From NCBI RefSeq assembly GCF_008831285.2, contig NC_045142.1, positions 5,899,501 through 5,959,500 of the forward strand: DNA of 60,000 nt. Direction: 5' to 3'. Within the stretch, counting starts at the first letter, position 1. The number at the start of each line of letters is the position of its first letter. This stretch comes from Nymphaea colorata (lineage: Eukaryota > Streptophyta > Magnoliopsida > Nymphaeales > Nymphaeaceae). Below the pieces are notes generated by a model. It saw only the letters and a list, made by a program, of their open reading frames with translations, made no database searches and was not told where the DNA came from. Positions 13,795-27,723 of the stretch are shown here, piece after piece. A program made the translations under genes and the position numbers.

Positions 13795-16700
13795 GAAAGG
13801 AACAATAATATAATTGACTGAACCAACAAGATACTAAAAGTTTCAGAAAGAGAATGGCAACATTAAACTCACTCAAACTTGACTCCAAAGTTAGACAAAA
13901 GAATGTTCGTTAACTTAGTAGATATGTCTGGCTTATACCTATGAGCCATTTGATAACAAAGTGTCGTGTGTCAAGTTACCATTTCAGAAAAAATTAATGA
14001 CCACCAGTACATTCACACTTTGTAAACCATCAGTCAAAGGTAACTGGACAGCTTATAATCAGTAGACATAGTCTTCATACTATGTCATGTAGGTGTGTGA
14101 GGCAATATATGTACGTGAGTGTGCATTTAGGTAAAATTTAAATGTAAAGAGAATCTTTTCCATGCACTGTAAAACAAGCCTCTTATCTCAATAAAATTAG
14201 AAAAGAGAAACATAAAGTAAGAAGGTAAAAGTTTAAAAGAAAACATTGTAAAATGAGTCAAGAAAAATCTAGGTATTAACCCTAATCCTTAACCTAATTC
14301 AGTCATGCAACTCCAACTCCTGCCTCAAGTCAGGCATGTCTGCTTCTTCTTCTTCTTTCCTCATCCATTTTTCTCCACTTTTTGGTGAAGACTACCAGAC
14401 CGAAGAAGCAATGACACCTGCAGATGCATCAACATAACGTCGACGTAGGTGCAGCACCCAAAATAGCGTGTTCAAGTTATGATTCCCATATTACTTATGC
14501 CATAAATTTCATAATCAGAACACAAGAGTTTTAACTTTTAGTATTCATTTTATAAATTTTTCATCCAAAAGACATTCTTTTATTTTATAGTTCATTGGAA
14601 AACAAATGTTTCTTGGAACGGGTTTGAACAGATCCAACCTAAAAATAACTAACATAGTAACATGTGGTAGACACCAGGTATGAGGTTCAAAACATGTTCC
14701 TGTTAGAATTCAGCACCAACCTGCCCGATTATGAATGGGTCAGTAACATCAGTTATAAGCTTGAATTTTCTTACAGGTAATGTGAAGTTTCAAGCCAGTA
14801 ATGAAGTCTCTTTACGGTAGCCAGTCACATAAAGTTCCACTAAACATGGGGACGGAGTCCAAAAAATTGCTCTTTTTGACTACTCAGGTGCAGTTACAGT
14901 CTTCACAAAATTGCACCACCAAAAGTACACTCCAGTAAATACCAAGAAGTTCAAAAGAAATGAGTGCATAGACAGTTACCGCAGTGTCCACAAGGCCCTC
15001 GCGTCCACCCATTGTATGGAAAAAAAACTCTGTTGCAGTCAGTCCTGTATAGAATGAGTTAGTTACGAATCCTTTGGCCTGCATAAAAAAGGTCAGCAGC
15101 AATTAATTTTTATTACAATTAACAAAGCATAAAATAGAGATAAAATACAAGACAATATGCATTAAAATAAAGAAACCAATGCCATTAGCTAGTGTGTAAC
15201 TACAAACTGCACGAAAACTAATATAACTAAGATCAAGGAGAAGAATATGGAATTGACTTTGTTCAATTGTATCCACTATAATTTCTGGAACCAAGAAGAC
15301 TTTCCAAAAAGAAAAATCTTACTTTCGAAAAAGGAAAGAGAAATTGCATCCATGGACAATACATGTACACCTTTTAAATTCTCCCACAATCAAGGAATAA
15401 CCAAGAGATTGTTGTCCTTGATACCATGTGAATTCAACCAACAAGAAGAAATTTCTAGTAGATGCTATCACATAGCATTTTATTTTGATAGATTGAGTTC
15501 CTCTTGTTCCACATTGACTTCACTACATTGTAGTCATCTTTTGGAAGACAACCCAATAATCCGTTTTTGCATGCAATGCAAGCAGGCTAAGTCACATTGG
15601 TCCCTTCAATAAGGTCCACATACTTGTGTTGCCGTACTCATACCCAAAGTGGAAATTTGGACACACTTGTGTACTTGTTACATAAAAAATGATCCAAACT
15701 ACTTAACTTTGCTAGATTTATTTTTTTTCCAACTCAGTTTTCATTCTACTTTTAGAGTTATTGTTCATTAACATGTAATGTTTTTATTTATATCACTTGT
15801 TTATTCAAATGTTGCTTTCATTTTGTTTTTGTTTTTTTTTTTTGCTATTTTGCATATATACATGTATATATCATGTCGTACCCCCATACCCACATTTTCT
15901 AAAGTTGCCGTGCCCATATCCGTATCTCCATACCAGTACCCTGAACTGTACCCATACCCATGTGAGTTAGCAAGCAGGTGTACAAAGAAATCCTAGCAAA
16001 GAGAACTCAGGCATGCTTGTCATTTCTAAGCATGATCATCAGCACAATGACATAGGCTTGCAAGCAATGTTGTAAAGTTTGTATTGTAACACGTAAAAGT
16101 TCGGCCAACAGATATGCCGAATCACAACATATCGTAAATGTATTATAAATTAATTTTTAATGTTAAAAAAATAAATAATAAATAATAGAAAAATAAGGAA
16201 AATCAGAAACAATCAAGAAAAATATGTTCTTGATAAAAAAAACAGGCCACACGTAAATGTACTCTTACAGGAAAGAACATTCATTAATTTAACATAATAC
16301 AACCACAACTACGTAAGTGATAACACATAAAAAAATCAGTTTAAACTTTAAAGTCTTCTATATCACAAGATGAAATTGTTTAACGCAAATAAAAAATGAA
16401 AACAATCAAATACCATCTCATTATTCATCATCTAACTACAATACTTGCATGCAGCATTTTGGACTCACCATTTTCCTCACCCTTCTGCAACATTGTCATG
16501 TGGGATTGTTTGAAGCCATATATTCACAAAACAATACTAAACTATATTCACAAAACAATAGAAATCTACAGTAGTCTTCACAAAACAATAGAAATTTACA
16601 GTGAAAGTGTTTAGAAGTGAGGCAAGAGGACTTTTTAAAACCTAATTGAGAAAAAGGGTCAAGTACCATATATATAAAAAAAGGTGTATCATATCAATGC

Positions 16701-19700
16701 TTTCCACAGTTATGATACGCAGCATAAGATACACCTCTGCATCATAAGATACTTACCACACTGCTTACAAGCATCATTTCGCCCTTTCACCTTTAGCCTC
16801 GCATTCTCAGCCCTTTCACCTGCCACATCTGGTGGACTCTCTAAAAAATCCAGAGATCCCAGGTCTGCCATTGCTTCCAAGGCTGTCATAAGAGATTTCT
16901 GTCTTCCTCTTCAAGTCGAGACACTATCATTTTCCCAAATCCTTCTTCCCTCCCCATGATTCCGAACAAGTATTTTGTTCTCCCTATCTGTTTTGCTCCA
17001 GCCTATGATTCCCTATATTGCTCTCACTCTTGTTAGTGTTTATACATAAAACCCTAGACCTTTTCTAACCCTAATTGTTCTTATTGGCAAACCCTATTTC
17101 CTCTACTCTTACTGCTCTTTCTTTCTGCGTCAAACCATTTCTTGTCTTTATCCATACCATTAACAAGTTTTTTCAGTCTTCCCCTCCATGCCCCCTCCTA
17201 CCCTAAAAGTTTCAGTATGTCACATGGGTGTGTGGGTATGAGTGCAGCAATATATACATTATATATATATACTGTGTATGAAAAAAATAAAAGTAGAGAA
17301 AATTCTCTCATAATAATCATCTTATTGTAATAAAAAAATTTAAAAGATCATTACTCTGTAAATGATTCCTATAGCTTTATTAAATTGGTGTTCCATATTT
17401 CGCACTTGTTACTTGTCACAGAATATTGGGAGAGAAGAAAATGAATGCAATGGTTAACCCAATCTCCCTTAAATAAAGATCGGGGGTGGTGGCAAAGAAA
17501 ACTACATATAAGCCCCACAAATGAACAAAAAAATCATAAAGAGCCTCTCCTTATTCTAAAATATTCACTACTCACTACCCACGGTCCTTTATTTTCTCTC
17601 AACATTACTTTTTTATGTAATGTTACAAAATGGTTGTCATATTTATTCCTGACTTTTGCAATTTTTTCATGACTTTTGGTATTTAAAGTTCAATCAACTG
17701 TGAGTTTTGTTTTAACATTATGTAACTTTATATATCTGGCTGGTCCAACTGACACCTTACTCTACTCATAATATTGGTTTGTACCACCAAAACACTGCAA
17801 AAAGAGAGGTTATCTATTAACCTAGATTTGGGTAAAACTTAGCACCAAACGACAACACCAGACTTCTACATTACATGCTGGCACAACCAAATTAATCATT
17901 ACCTTACATATTGGATGTGACAACACACTAATAGACCTGGGCATCGGGCCGGCCCGGCCCGGTTACTCTACTCATAATATTGGTTTGTACCACCAAACAT
18001 TGCAAAAAGAGAGGTTATCTATTAACCTAGATTTGGGTAAAACTTAGCACCAAACAATAACACCAAACTTCTACATTACATGCTGGCACAACCAAATTAA
18101 TCATTACCTTACATATTGGGTGTGACAACACACTAATAGACCTGGGCATCGGGCTGGCCCAGCCCGGCCCGGTTGTCCGGGCTGACCCGATGTCCAAAAC
18201 TCGAGCCTGGCCAATAAAAAATTATTTTTAATTTTTAAATAAAAATTAATTTAAAATATATATATTATTAACAATAAAAAAATGTTATTTAAAAGTTATC
18301 GGGCCCAGGCCAGGTACCTACCGGCAGCCCGGTCCGGTGCCCAGGTCTACACACTAATATGCATGACATAAATCAATTAAAATGTAGCAAAAAAAGAGTA
18401 AAACTACAAAAGGTATTCAAGCATGTATGTAAGCCAAGGCATATACACACATTTAAAAATAAAGTACTAATAGCTGAAAATATATGAGGCTTACAGCAGG
18501 TGATTTGTCATTCCGCAAAAAGTGAGGCAAACTCCGCTCCATAAACCCATTCGGAGCACGGCGACCACCAACAGACTGCTGCCCTACACAACCAATCATC
18601 TGGCAGATATTGATGAGAGAACCTTTTGATCCACATTGTGACATGATCAAAGGACTATTCCTCCAAGGTAACAATTTAGTACAAACCTACAGAAAAACGA
18701 AATGTAAATCAAGACTAGAAGTTTAAGCAAATGTCAACCAAATATCCAAAATTAAAAAGCTGGACGCACATACAACAGAAAAAAGGAGAAAAAATTGGTT
18801 CCAGAAGGTCAACCATGCACATTGCAAATTGACACATAAAAGTATATGTCAATTCTATCAGCTCAATATTCTATAGCATCAGAGATGCAACCATGTACCT
18901 GGAAGAAAAAAATCTTATAACTAGTTTGGCCACAAGACAGGCACAAAACATACCAACGAACTATGCCTACAGCAGAAGGCCCTTCAGGTCATCTCTGATA
19001 TAATTAATCAATGTACTACTCAGACCAATGATGGAATTTAAAAGGAAGAATTCAATTGAAAAATTTAGTAAAACATGAGGCCCAAAACCAAATCTGTAGA
19101 GCAAAGACCTGGCGAAAAGGTTTGTCAAGGTACATGAAAAAAATGTGTTCAAATGTGCTTTCTTGCTACATACATGCGTACACATTAATAGATGCACAAA
19201 CATTGCTAACTCAGGTTACACCAATAAGCATGCTTACATGTGTTTTATTGATAGTATAAATAAATAAATATACAACACAGCACACATGTACATGCAGATA
19301 TGAACTTAGTTTTGTCTTTAAAAATGTCCTCGCTTAGTTTTGTCTTTGAAAATGTCCTCATTTTCGCAGTTCTATGGAAATTTCCTACAAGCATGTTCAC
19401 AAGCTCAAAAGCAAAAGGCTCATGTTACCTCTCCAACTTTCTCTCGGATGCCACTCAGCTCACTAGTTATCATAGCTTCCAAAGTTTCGGCAGCAGTAGA
19501 GCCAGGCTGTGGTTGAAGTACACCTTTATTGTAGTCATCTATATAAGAATTGCAATGGTTCTGTGCCAGTCGTATAACACGACTATTTTTCTTTGCAAGC
19601 CTCACCTCTGGTTGGACATCATCAATCCCTATTGTGAAACCATGGTTTCCAATCCACCTAGCACTGTAGCAAGAAGTCACGTACAAGTAGCAAAATTAAG

Positions 19701-19882
19701 CAGATGTGCACCAGTTTGATCTTCATGCTAATGAGTAGACCTGTTCTCTGTTTCTTTTTAAATCTTTTAATTGGCAAAACATCATTAGCAATCACTAAGT
19801 ACTTCCATTACTTTCAAGTTTTGAGACACCCCACACTTGTACTGGCTATAACAAACAGACACACAAACATATGCACACACAC

Positions 19883-19926
<44 letters not shown>

Positions 19927-22900
19927 AGAGAGAGAGAGAGTTCATTGATCATGTTGCTCAGAATTATGACATCTAAGAGGGTAGTCCAGGTTTCCCAGAC
20001 AACTGAAGTTGTTTCCAGTAAATCTAACCATACTGATGTGCTCAAAATGTCAAAAACTCAGAATCGAAAAAAAGGCTAAAATCCAAAGTGAAGATAAGAC
20101 TTTTAGAGCCAATAAAACTAGCAAAATAAACTCATTTTCTAGAATCCAGATCTTTTGCAACGCTTACAATGTTATGGTTTGGGACATTCCGAGCAAATTG
20201 ACATAGTCAGGTTCACCAAAAACAACTTCAGGTGGCCAGAAAAACTAAATCGCACTCTATGTTAGAAATTAAGGATCTTTTATATTTCTTTTTGTAGAAA
20301 CACGCAACGGAGAGGAGAAACGGAGAAGAGACACACAATATACGTGGAAAACCTCAAGAAGAGGTGAAAAACCACGGAGAAGCTCTAACCTAGGGGCAAC
20401 ACCGCAACTCTAGGAGAGAGAAATTAATTTTCACTTAATCACCAATTACACAATAAGTGAGATTATATAAGAGGGAGACCCGCCTAGAGTACCGAGCCAC
20501 TCTCGGAACCCGCGCCCATGGGACCGGGTCCATATCTAGACCCGGTTCCCTATACAAGATATTCTAACACTCCCCCTCAAGCTTGGCATACATGTCAAAC
20601 ATGCCAAGCTTGCTCACATTTTTCTCGAATTGAGATGTACACAAGGCTTTGGTTAAAACATCTGCAATTTGTTCTTCAGACTTCATATATGGCAGGATCA
20701 ACTCCTTTGAATCTATGCGTTCCCGTATGAAGTGGTGATCAATCTCCACATGTTTAGTTCTGTCATGCAGGACGGGGTTATTTGCAAGGTTAATCGCAGA
20801 CTTGTTGTCACAGTACATCTTCATCTTCTCTTCTGTTTCAACACCAATATCTGCTAGAAGAATCTTTAGCCATAACATTTCTGTAACTCCCACAGCAACA
20901 GCCCTGTATTCAGCCTCAGCACTGGATCTAGAGCAGACTTCCTGCCTTTTACTCCCCCATACAACTAGGTTACCCCCCAGAAAGATGCAGTACCCTGTGG
21001 TAAACCTCCTAGTATCAGTGCACCCTGCCCAATCTGCGTCAGAGTATCCTTCAATATTAAGTTGGTTTTGCTGAGTATATAGTAATCATTTCCCAGGGTC
21101 ATTTTTTAGGTATCCCAACACTCTTTCTGCACTCTTTCAGTGATAGTCAGTTGGAGCATGCATGAACTGACTCAACACATTCACAGCATAAGTAATATCA
21201 GGGCGAGTAAGAGTAAGATAGATGAGCTTACCAACCAACCTCTGATACCGCCCTTTTCCTTCCACATCCAGGATGTTGCCAGTTTTGATGCTTATCTTTG
21301 TACCGGATTCCATTGGAGTTAGAAAGGGTCTACATCCAAGTTTACCTGTCTCCTTTAAGAGATCCAGAGTGTATTTCCTTTGGCTCATAACAAGCCTTGT
21401 CTCTGATCGAGCAATCTCTATCCCCAGAAAGTACCTCAGTTTACCCAGATCTTTAAGATCAAATTCGGCAGCTAACCTCTCCTTCATCTTCTTTTTCTCT
21501 TCTTCATCGTCACCTGTGACTATCATATCATCAACATACACAAGAAGAAGACTCACCAGGCCATTTCTCTGCTTAATGAATAGGGTGTGATCACCATTTC
21601 CCTGTTTGTACCCATTAGTCTTCTTCACTATTCTCAGTCTTTCAAACCATGCTCTAGGAGACTGCTTTAATTCGTACAAGGCTTTCTTGAGATGACAAGA
21701 TTTTCCACTTTGAGCATATCCAGGAGGCATGCTCATGTAGACCTCTTCTTCTAGATGGCCATTCAAGAATGCATTCTTGACATCAAGCTGATCCATGCTC
21801 CACTTCTTTTGCACGGCAAGGGCTAAGATGACCCTCACAGTTTTCAGTTTGGCGACAGGGGCAAAGGTTTCAAGATAATCAATACCATATTTTTGGCTGA
21901 ACCCATTTGCAACAAGGCGAGCCTTATATCTTTCCACAGTACCATCTGGTTTGTACTTCACATTGAACACCCACTTGGAACCAACTAAATGAGTCCCCTT
22001 GGGAATATCAACTACGTCCCAAGTGTCATTCTTCGCCAAGACATCCATCTCCTCTGTCATGGCCTGTAGCCATTTAGGGTCCTCTCTAGCATCTTCTGCA
22101 CACCTGGGAATCACAGACTTAGACAGGGATGTAATAAAGCATTTATAATCCTTACTAAGTTTCGCATAAGAAATAAATTTCTGAATAGGATGAGAAGTAA
22201 ATGACATGGTGCCCTTACGCAAGGCTATAGGAAGCTCTTCATTGATTGGACTTGGTTCATCCGGGGAACTTACAGGATTGGGATTGGTTACATCAACATT
22301 CTCAACCGCATCTGTCTTCTTCCTGATGTACACCTGGCCAAACAAGTGATCACAGGCTGTGGACTGATCATCACCAAGGTCTCCGTCCATGTGACTGCCT
22401 CTATCATCACTGACAGTATTATCGCTGACCGTGTCTCCCACACTGTGACTAGCCTTGTAATCCAGAAAATCCATAAACTGAATCAACTGATTTGAGGAAT
22501 ACTCTTCACTACTGTTCCCTAGACACTCCCCCTGAAGAGGATTCACTGGAAAGTATGCTGCATGTTCATGAAAAGTAACATCCCGGGAAACATAGACTTT
22601 AGAAGTAGTGGGATCAACACACTTGTATCCCTTCTGAGTGGAGGAATACCCCAGGAAGACCGCCTTGATAGACCGAGGGTCAAGTTTCTTGAGGGTGGGA
22701 CTGATTATGAACAAAACAGACACACCCGAACACCCGAGGAGTAAGAGGCCAGGGATTCTGAGTAGGCCAAAGCATAGAATACAGGGAATGACCCTGCAAC
22801 ACACGGGTAGGCATACGGTTAATAAGGTGGGCACTAGTGAGAAGTGCATCACCCCAGTAGTGCTTTGGAACCTGCCGATGGAACATAAGAGCCCAGGTGA

Positions 22901-25774
22901 CATCCAATAAATGACGATTCTTCCGTTCAGCCACGCCATTTTGAGGAGGTGTATAACTGCAAGACGTTTCATGAACAATACCCTTGCTCTTCAAGAAATC
23001 GTCCAGGGATTGAGAGACATACTCTCTAGCATTATCAGTGCGGAAAGCCTGAACAGAGGTCTGAAACTGAGTCTCAACAAAGGCCACAAAATTTTTGACA
23101 AGAACGGGAACTTCACTACGTTCTTTCAACAGGTACACAAACGTACAACGGGAGTAGTCATCAATAAGAGTCATAAAGTAATAAAAACCACAACAAGTGG
23201 GTACTCCCGAAGGACCCCAAACATCAGAGTGAACCAAAGCAAATGGACGAGTGGTTTTATTGAAAGAAATAGGGTACGAAGCCCTAACATGTTTAGCCAA
23301 CTGACACACTTCACAGGTGAAAGATTCCATAGAAACAGAATGGAAAAACCTAGGAAACAACTTCTTAATCAACGGAAACGGAAGATGACCAAGCCGCTCG
23401 TGCCATCGCATAATGGTAGATCTGTCCTCCATGCCAGACAACTGTCCACTAGTGGCTGATATAAGAGCAGACGCAACCTGCACGGGCAGTCTGTAGAGTC
23501 CATCAATAGCCGAACCAATCCCAATCTTCTGCCCCGTCACCAAGTCCTGCAGGAAACAATGATCAGCAGAAAATATTATATTGCAATTGAGTTCTTTGGT
23601 AATACTGCTGACAGATAACAAATTCACAAGAATATTGGGAACATGAAGAGCATTATGAAGACAGTATTTATTCAACAATGACAAACTCCCTTTTCCAGCC
23701 ACAGAGATAGAAGAACCATCAGCCATAGACACACGTTGCTGCCCCGAAGACAATCTGTATTCTTGAAACATCTTAGGATCCCCTGTCATATGATGTGTAG
23801 CTCCACTGTCAACAATCCAATCACCATGTGAGGAATTACCTGAATCACTAATGGCAACAAGAGCTTGGGCTAACTTAGCCCCCTCAGACGTAGAAGCGTC
23901 CTCCTGAGTAGTAGACAGCCGGCTAATATACGCTTGCAATTCTTTAAGTTGATCGGAGGAAAGCTTTGATTTGGAAACATTTGAAGAGCTATTCTGACTA
24001 GACTCAGGCATAGAAGGACTCCGCCGACTATGAGGGGGACGACCCCGGACAAGTCGCCTCTCAGGGTGAAGATCCCAACAAAAATCAACAGAATGTCCCA
24101 ATTTGTTGCAATGGCTACACCGTCGAGCAGGACGTTGTCCAGTCACTGAAGCCCGACTCACAAAGGCTGAAGGAGAACTCCCCTGACTAGAGTCACTATG
24201 CATCACCTGGCGTCGTTGTTCCTCAGATTCCACACGAGCATACACCTCTTCAATACCAGGAATCTCATCACAGTTGAGAATTTGACTCTGAATGGATTCA
24301 AACTCATCACGCAGACCACCAAGGAACAGAAAAGTACGATCCATCCATTCCTTGTCCCAGTACAAGGTATGATCAGACCCACAGTGCCAGTCATCATTCA
24401 CATGATAATCGAGTTCCTCCCACTTAGTCTTCAGAACCGCAAAATAGGATGCCACAGACAAATCGCCCTGTTTAAGAGAGTAGATGCTGCGTTTAATCTG
24501 ATACGTACGCAAAACTCTCTTCTTACGGCCATACATCCTTGCGAGGACCGTCCACATATCATAAGAAGTAGACTTCCGTAGGATAAGAGGCTGAATATCA
24601 GCAGAAACAGAGCTGATGATCCACACCTTAACTTGACTGTCTTCCAACGCCCAAGTTGCCCATCGAGGATCAGTTTTACTATGAGCCGGTTTCTCCCCTG
24701 TGATATAGGGAAGGCGACCACGACTGGTGATCCCAATTTCAAGTGCGGCAGACCAAGAGAGATAGTTGTCTTTAGTCAAGCGAATAGACGTGACCTGAAC
24801 CGGTAAGTTCTCGCTCTTGGTAGTATTGCTCGTGTCGAAGGCAACATCCATCTTGGGAGTCATCTCGTCAGCCATGACGTTCACCAAAAAAGGCGCTACC
24901 CAAGAACCACGACGCTGACTATGCGCAGGCGACGGCAACGCTGGGCTAGGCGACGACAACGCTGGGCTAGGCGGCGGCGGCGCTGGGCTAGGCGACGGCG
25001 GCGGTGCTGGGTGAAGACAACGGCAGCGGCGCTGGACTGGGCAACGGCGGCACTGGGTTAGGCGACGGCGTCGCTAGGCTGCAGCAACGGCGGCGCTGGG
25101 CTGGGCAACAGCAGCAGCGGCGGTGAGGGGCTGGACGACGGCGGAAATAGCAGAGACGGCGGCCGGCGGTGGAGACTCCAACAGCGGCGGAAAAACGGAA
25201 GGCAGAAACGTTACTGGCTCACCAACAGTTTCCCACGCGCTGGCTCTGATACCATGTAGAAACACGCAACGGAGAGGAGAAACGGAGAAGAGACACACAA
25301 TATACGTGGAAAACCTCAAGAAGAGGTGAAAAACCACGGAGAAGCTCTAACCTAGGGGCAACACCGCAACCCTAGGAGAGAGAAATTAATTTTCACTTAA
25401 TCACCAATTACACAATAAGTGAGATTATATAAAAGGGAGACCCGCCTAGGGTACCGAGCCACTCTCGCGCCCATGGGACCGGGTCCATATCTAGACCCGG
25501 TTCCCTATACAAGATATTCTAACACTTTTGTTGTAATCTTCTCTTCTTTTTGTAACTCCTTTTGTATTTTTTTCCTTTCTATTTCCATTTTATGTACTTT
25601 TTACGGCTAAATTCATTCCGCTGTGGGAGGGTCGTTGGGCTCCCAATGGCAAGAAATCTCTTGGCTTATATAATGCGCCTCTTGGCCCCTCGCTTTTGTA
25701 TGCATCTTTAAAGCAGTTTTAGTGTTGGTTGGTAAACTTCCTTGGTTTGTGCACACATTTTTCTCCTGTGAGAG

Positions 25775-25826
<52 letters not shown>

Positions 25827-27685
25827 CTGCTTCATTAAGCAGACCTTTTGGGTTTCATCTCTAGTTAATAACAAATATTACCACAAACACATGAATAGCC
25901 AGTGGTTCACAATGATGGAACATTAATCTTTAGCATATGAAAGCCGCATCTAATCATAAATTCATGATCTAACACAAATTATTCTTTAGATCAAAAGCAG
26001 AAAACTAATACTCATGGGTGGATACCATGTCTTTCAGGGACGTGAATGTTAACATATGAAGTGTTAGAAAACTAGTGCATTAAAAACTTATAACCAATCA
26101 GAAAGTGGTGTACAATGAGGGAGAATTATAAAGTTTTTAGTACAGAAAGGGCACATTGGAAATAATACATGTGAAAAATTCAACTTTTTGAATGAAAATG
26201 GAGTTTCAGGTACTAAAGGTTCTGAAATCAGGCCATATGATATATCTTTAAGCTCCCATTTCTTTGGTTTATTCTTCAACCCATTAGGGATCCTGATTCT
26301 AAAGATTTATTAGTTGTCGGAATCCTGATTCATGTCCATTCTTACATTGTACTCTTCCTTTTTCTAAAGATCTATGTACTGTATCAATTTATTAGAATTT
26401 GGTATGTCCAACATATCATTTCAGAAGCAGTCCTTCACATTGCTTCCTACTTGCTTCCAATTCATGAATCATCTGAAAACTAGGGAACATAAGAGAGAAA
26501 TTATTTATCCACATTATATCAGAATTCATAAAGAAATCTAAACAAAGCAAGGTTTTCCTTGGGAGGAAAATGAATGAATAAATCTTAGATTATGAACAAA
26601 TATTAGATATATACTTAACAATATCCATGTACATATCTTAGGCGTTTGTACATAATTCGCATATACATAAAAGAATACACATGTATCTCCATAAATTCTA
26701 ACATCCTCCCTTCAAACTTACAGTACTGTCATTAAAAATTTGCTAAAAAGAATATAAAACCTTGGAAAGGACAATAACTAGGTGAACAAAATCTGCAAAC
26801 TGATATCTGACACTACTTATGAAAGTTCAATATCTTTTCAATTACTCTTCTCATTGTTCTCAAAGAAAGTGGGAATCCATCTTTTCATGCTTAGTTTATC
26901 TGTGAAATATGTGATTTTGTGCTACATAAATAAAATGTCGATTATTAGCATATGACAGTTGAAGTTTAGGATGAAATTGGAAAGAGAAAAGCTCTTCCCT
27001 TTCCCTGACGTAAGTATCAATATAGACAGTTGAAGTGCAGAAAGAGAATAAATAACCATAAAAAGCTGCAACCCCCTTTTTTTGGGTTACATGGATCAAC
27101 AGTTTCATCATTTATTGAACAATAAAGCTGTATGTGTGTATAGGTTCCATCTGATGCATGATTGTTTCTCAATATATAGCTATTCTCATGCCAAAGCTCA
27201 CAAATATACCGATCAACAATTGCACAAAGTTCGTCTCTACAAACTTCACACGCCTACCTCAACTTAGCTAGACGGTTCATGCAAGACGCAGCAGCATGTG
27301 CATTATAATCTCTAATGAGTACAGAGAAGAGACCACTTTTGTTTCCATTTCCTACAAATAAGTAAGACAAAAGATTACACAAAAGAAAATGCAACAATAC
27401 AGAAACTGATCAATTATAGAAGCAAACAATGAGAAAGACTAATAAACAAATTAAGCATGCAAATCAAAGAAAGGAAAACTTCAGTTATTTCACGTTATGG
27501 AAATCATGTCTGTCATAATTTAACAAATATGTCATGTTAGATACTCTCAAGGATTTAGTAAGATATGATGCAAAACCTCCTACTATTTGTCGCATCTCTA
27601 TGCCAGGCCAGGTCTACGACATATGGTTACCATCTATGTGACAAATAAGCAGTCACTTGTAACATGTTCCTCTTCAAAAACCGCC

Positions 27686-27723
<38 letters not shown>

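Larger units (their letters stand above)
11691..14979. other. NRPC1 intron 17
   Basis: 3.3 kb without coding sequence. It holds two members of an AT-rich dispersed repeat (about 12065-12380 and 12790-13160), a (GA)n tract at 13204-13229, and adjoining (TA)n and (GA)n tracts at 13733-13789. Nothing else was recognised. Confidence 0.7.
15079..18494. other. NRPC1 intron 16
   Basis: 3.4 kb. Holds MITE family A copy 3 (15587-15970), a 206-bp tandem duplication (17757-18168) and a complete hAT-like MITE (18137-18349). A CACATGGGT-containing stretch near 17220-17290 resembles one end of family A. The rest is plain AT-rich sequence. Confidence 0.75.
20293..25524 (-). mobile_element. Complete Ty1/Copia LTR retrotransposon (element 2)
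   Basis: 5.2 kb element in the same orientation as NRPC1, inside intron 14. LTRs of 277 (20293-20569) and 270 bp (25255-25524) are flanked by a perfect 5-bp duplication CTTTT (20288-20292 and 25525-25529). tRNA-iMet primer site and polypurine tract are in place. The LTRs differ at three transitions and one 7-bp indel, so it is young. The polyprotein is nearly whole, with one frameshift and two stops. It is a different Copia family from element 1: LTR sequence and length share nothing obvious. Confidence 0.97.
19664..27257. other. NRPC1 intron 14 with Copia element 2
   Basis: 7.6 kb, of which 5.2 kb is Copia element 2. Also (AT)n at 19885-19924 followed by a short GA run, and (AT)n at 25776-25825. 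Outside these I see no gene or further transposon ends. Confidence 0.85.

Noticed and set aside
17219-17290. Fourth copy of MITE family A
   Set aside because: Only one end-like CACATGGGT stretch is visible; the other end and flanking duplication are missing.
20293-25524. Copia element 2 as disrupting an NRPC1 exon
   Set aside because: Exons 14 and 15 join in phase (AG|T, Ser) without any missing family residues, so the insertion is intronic.
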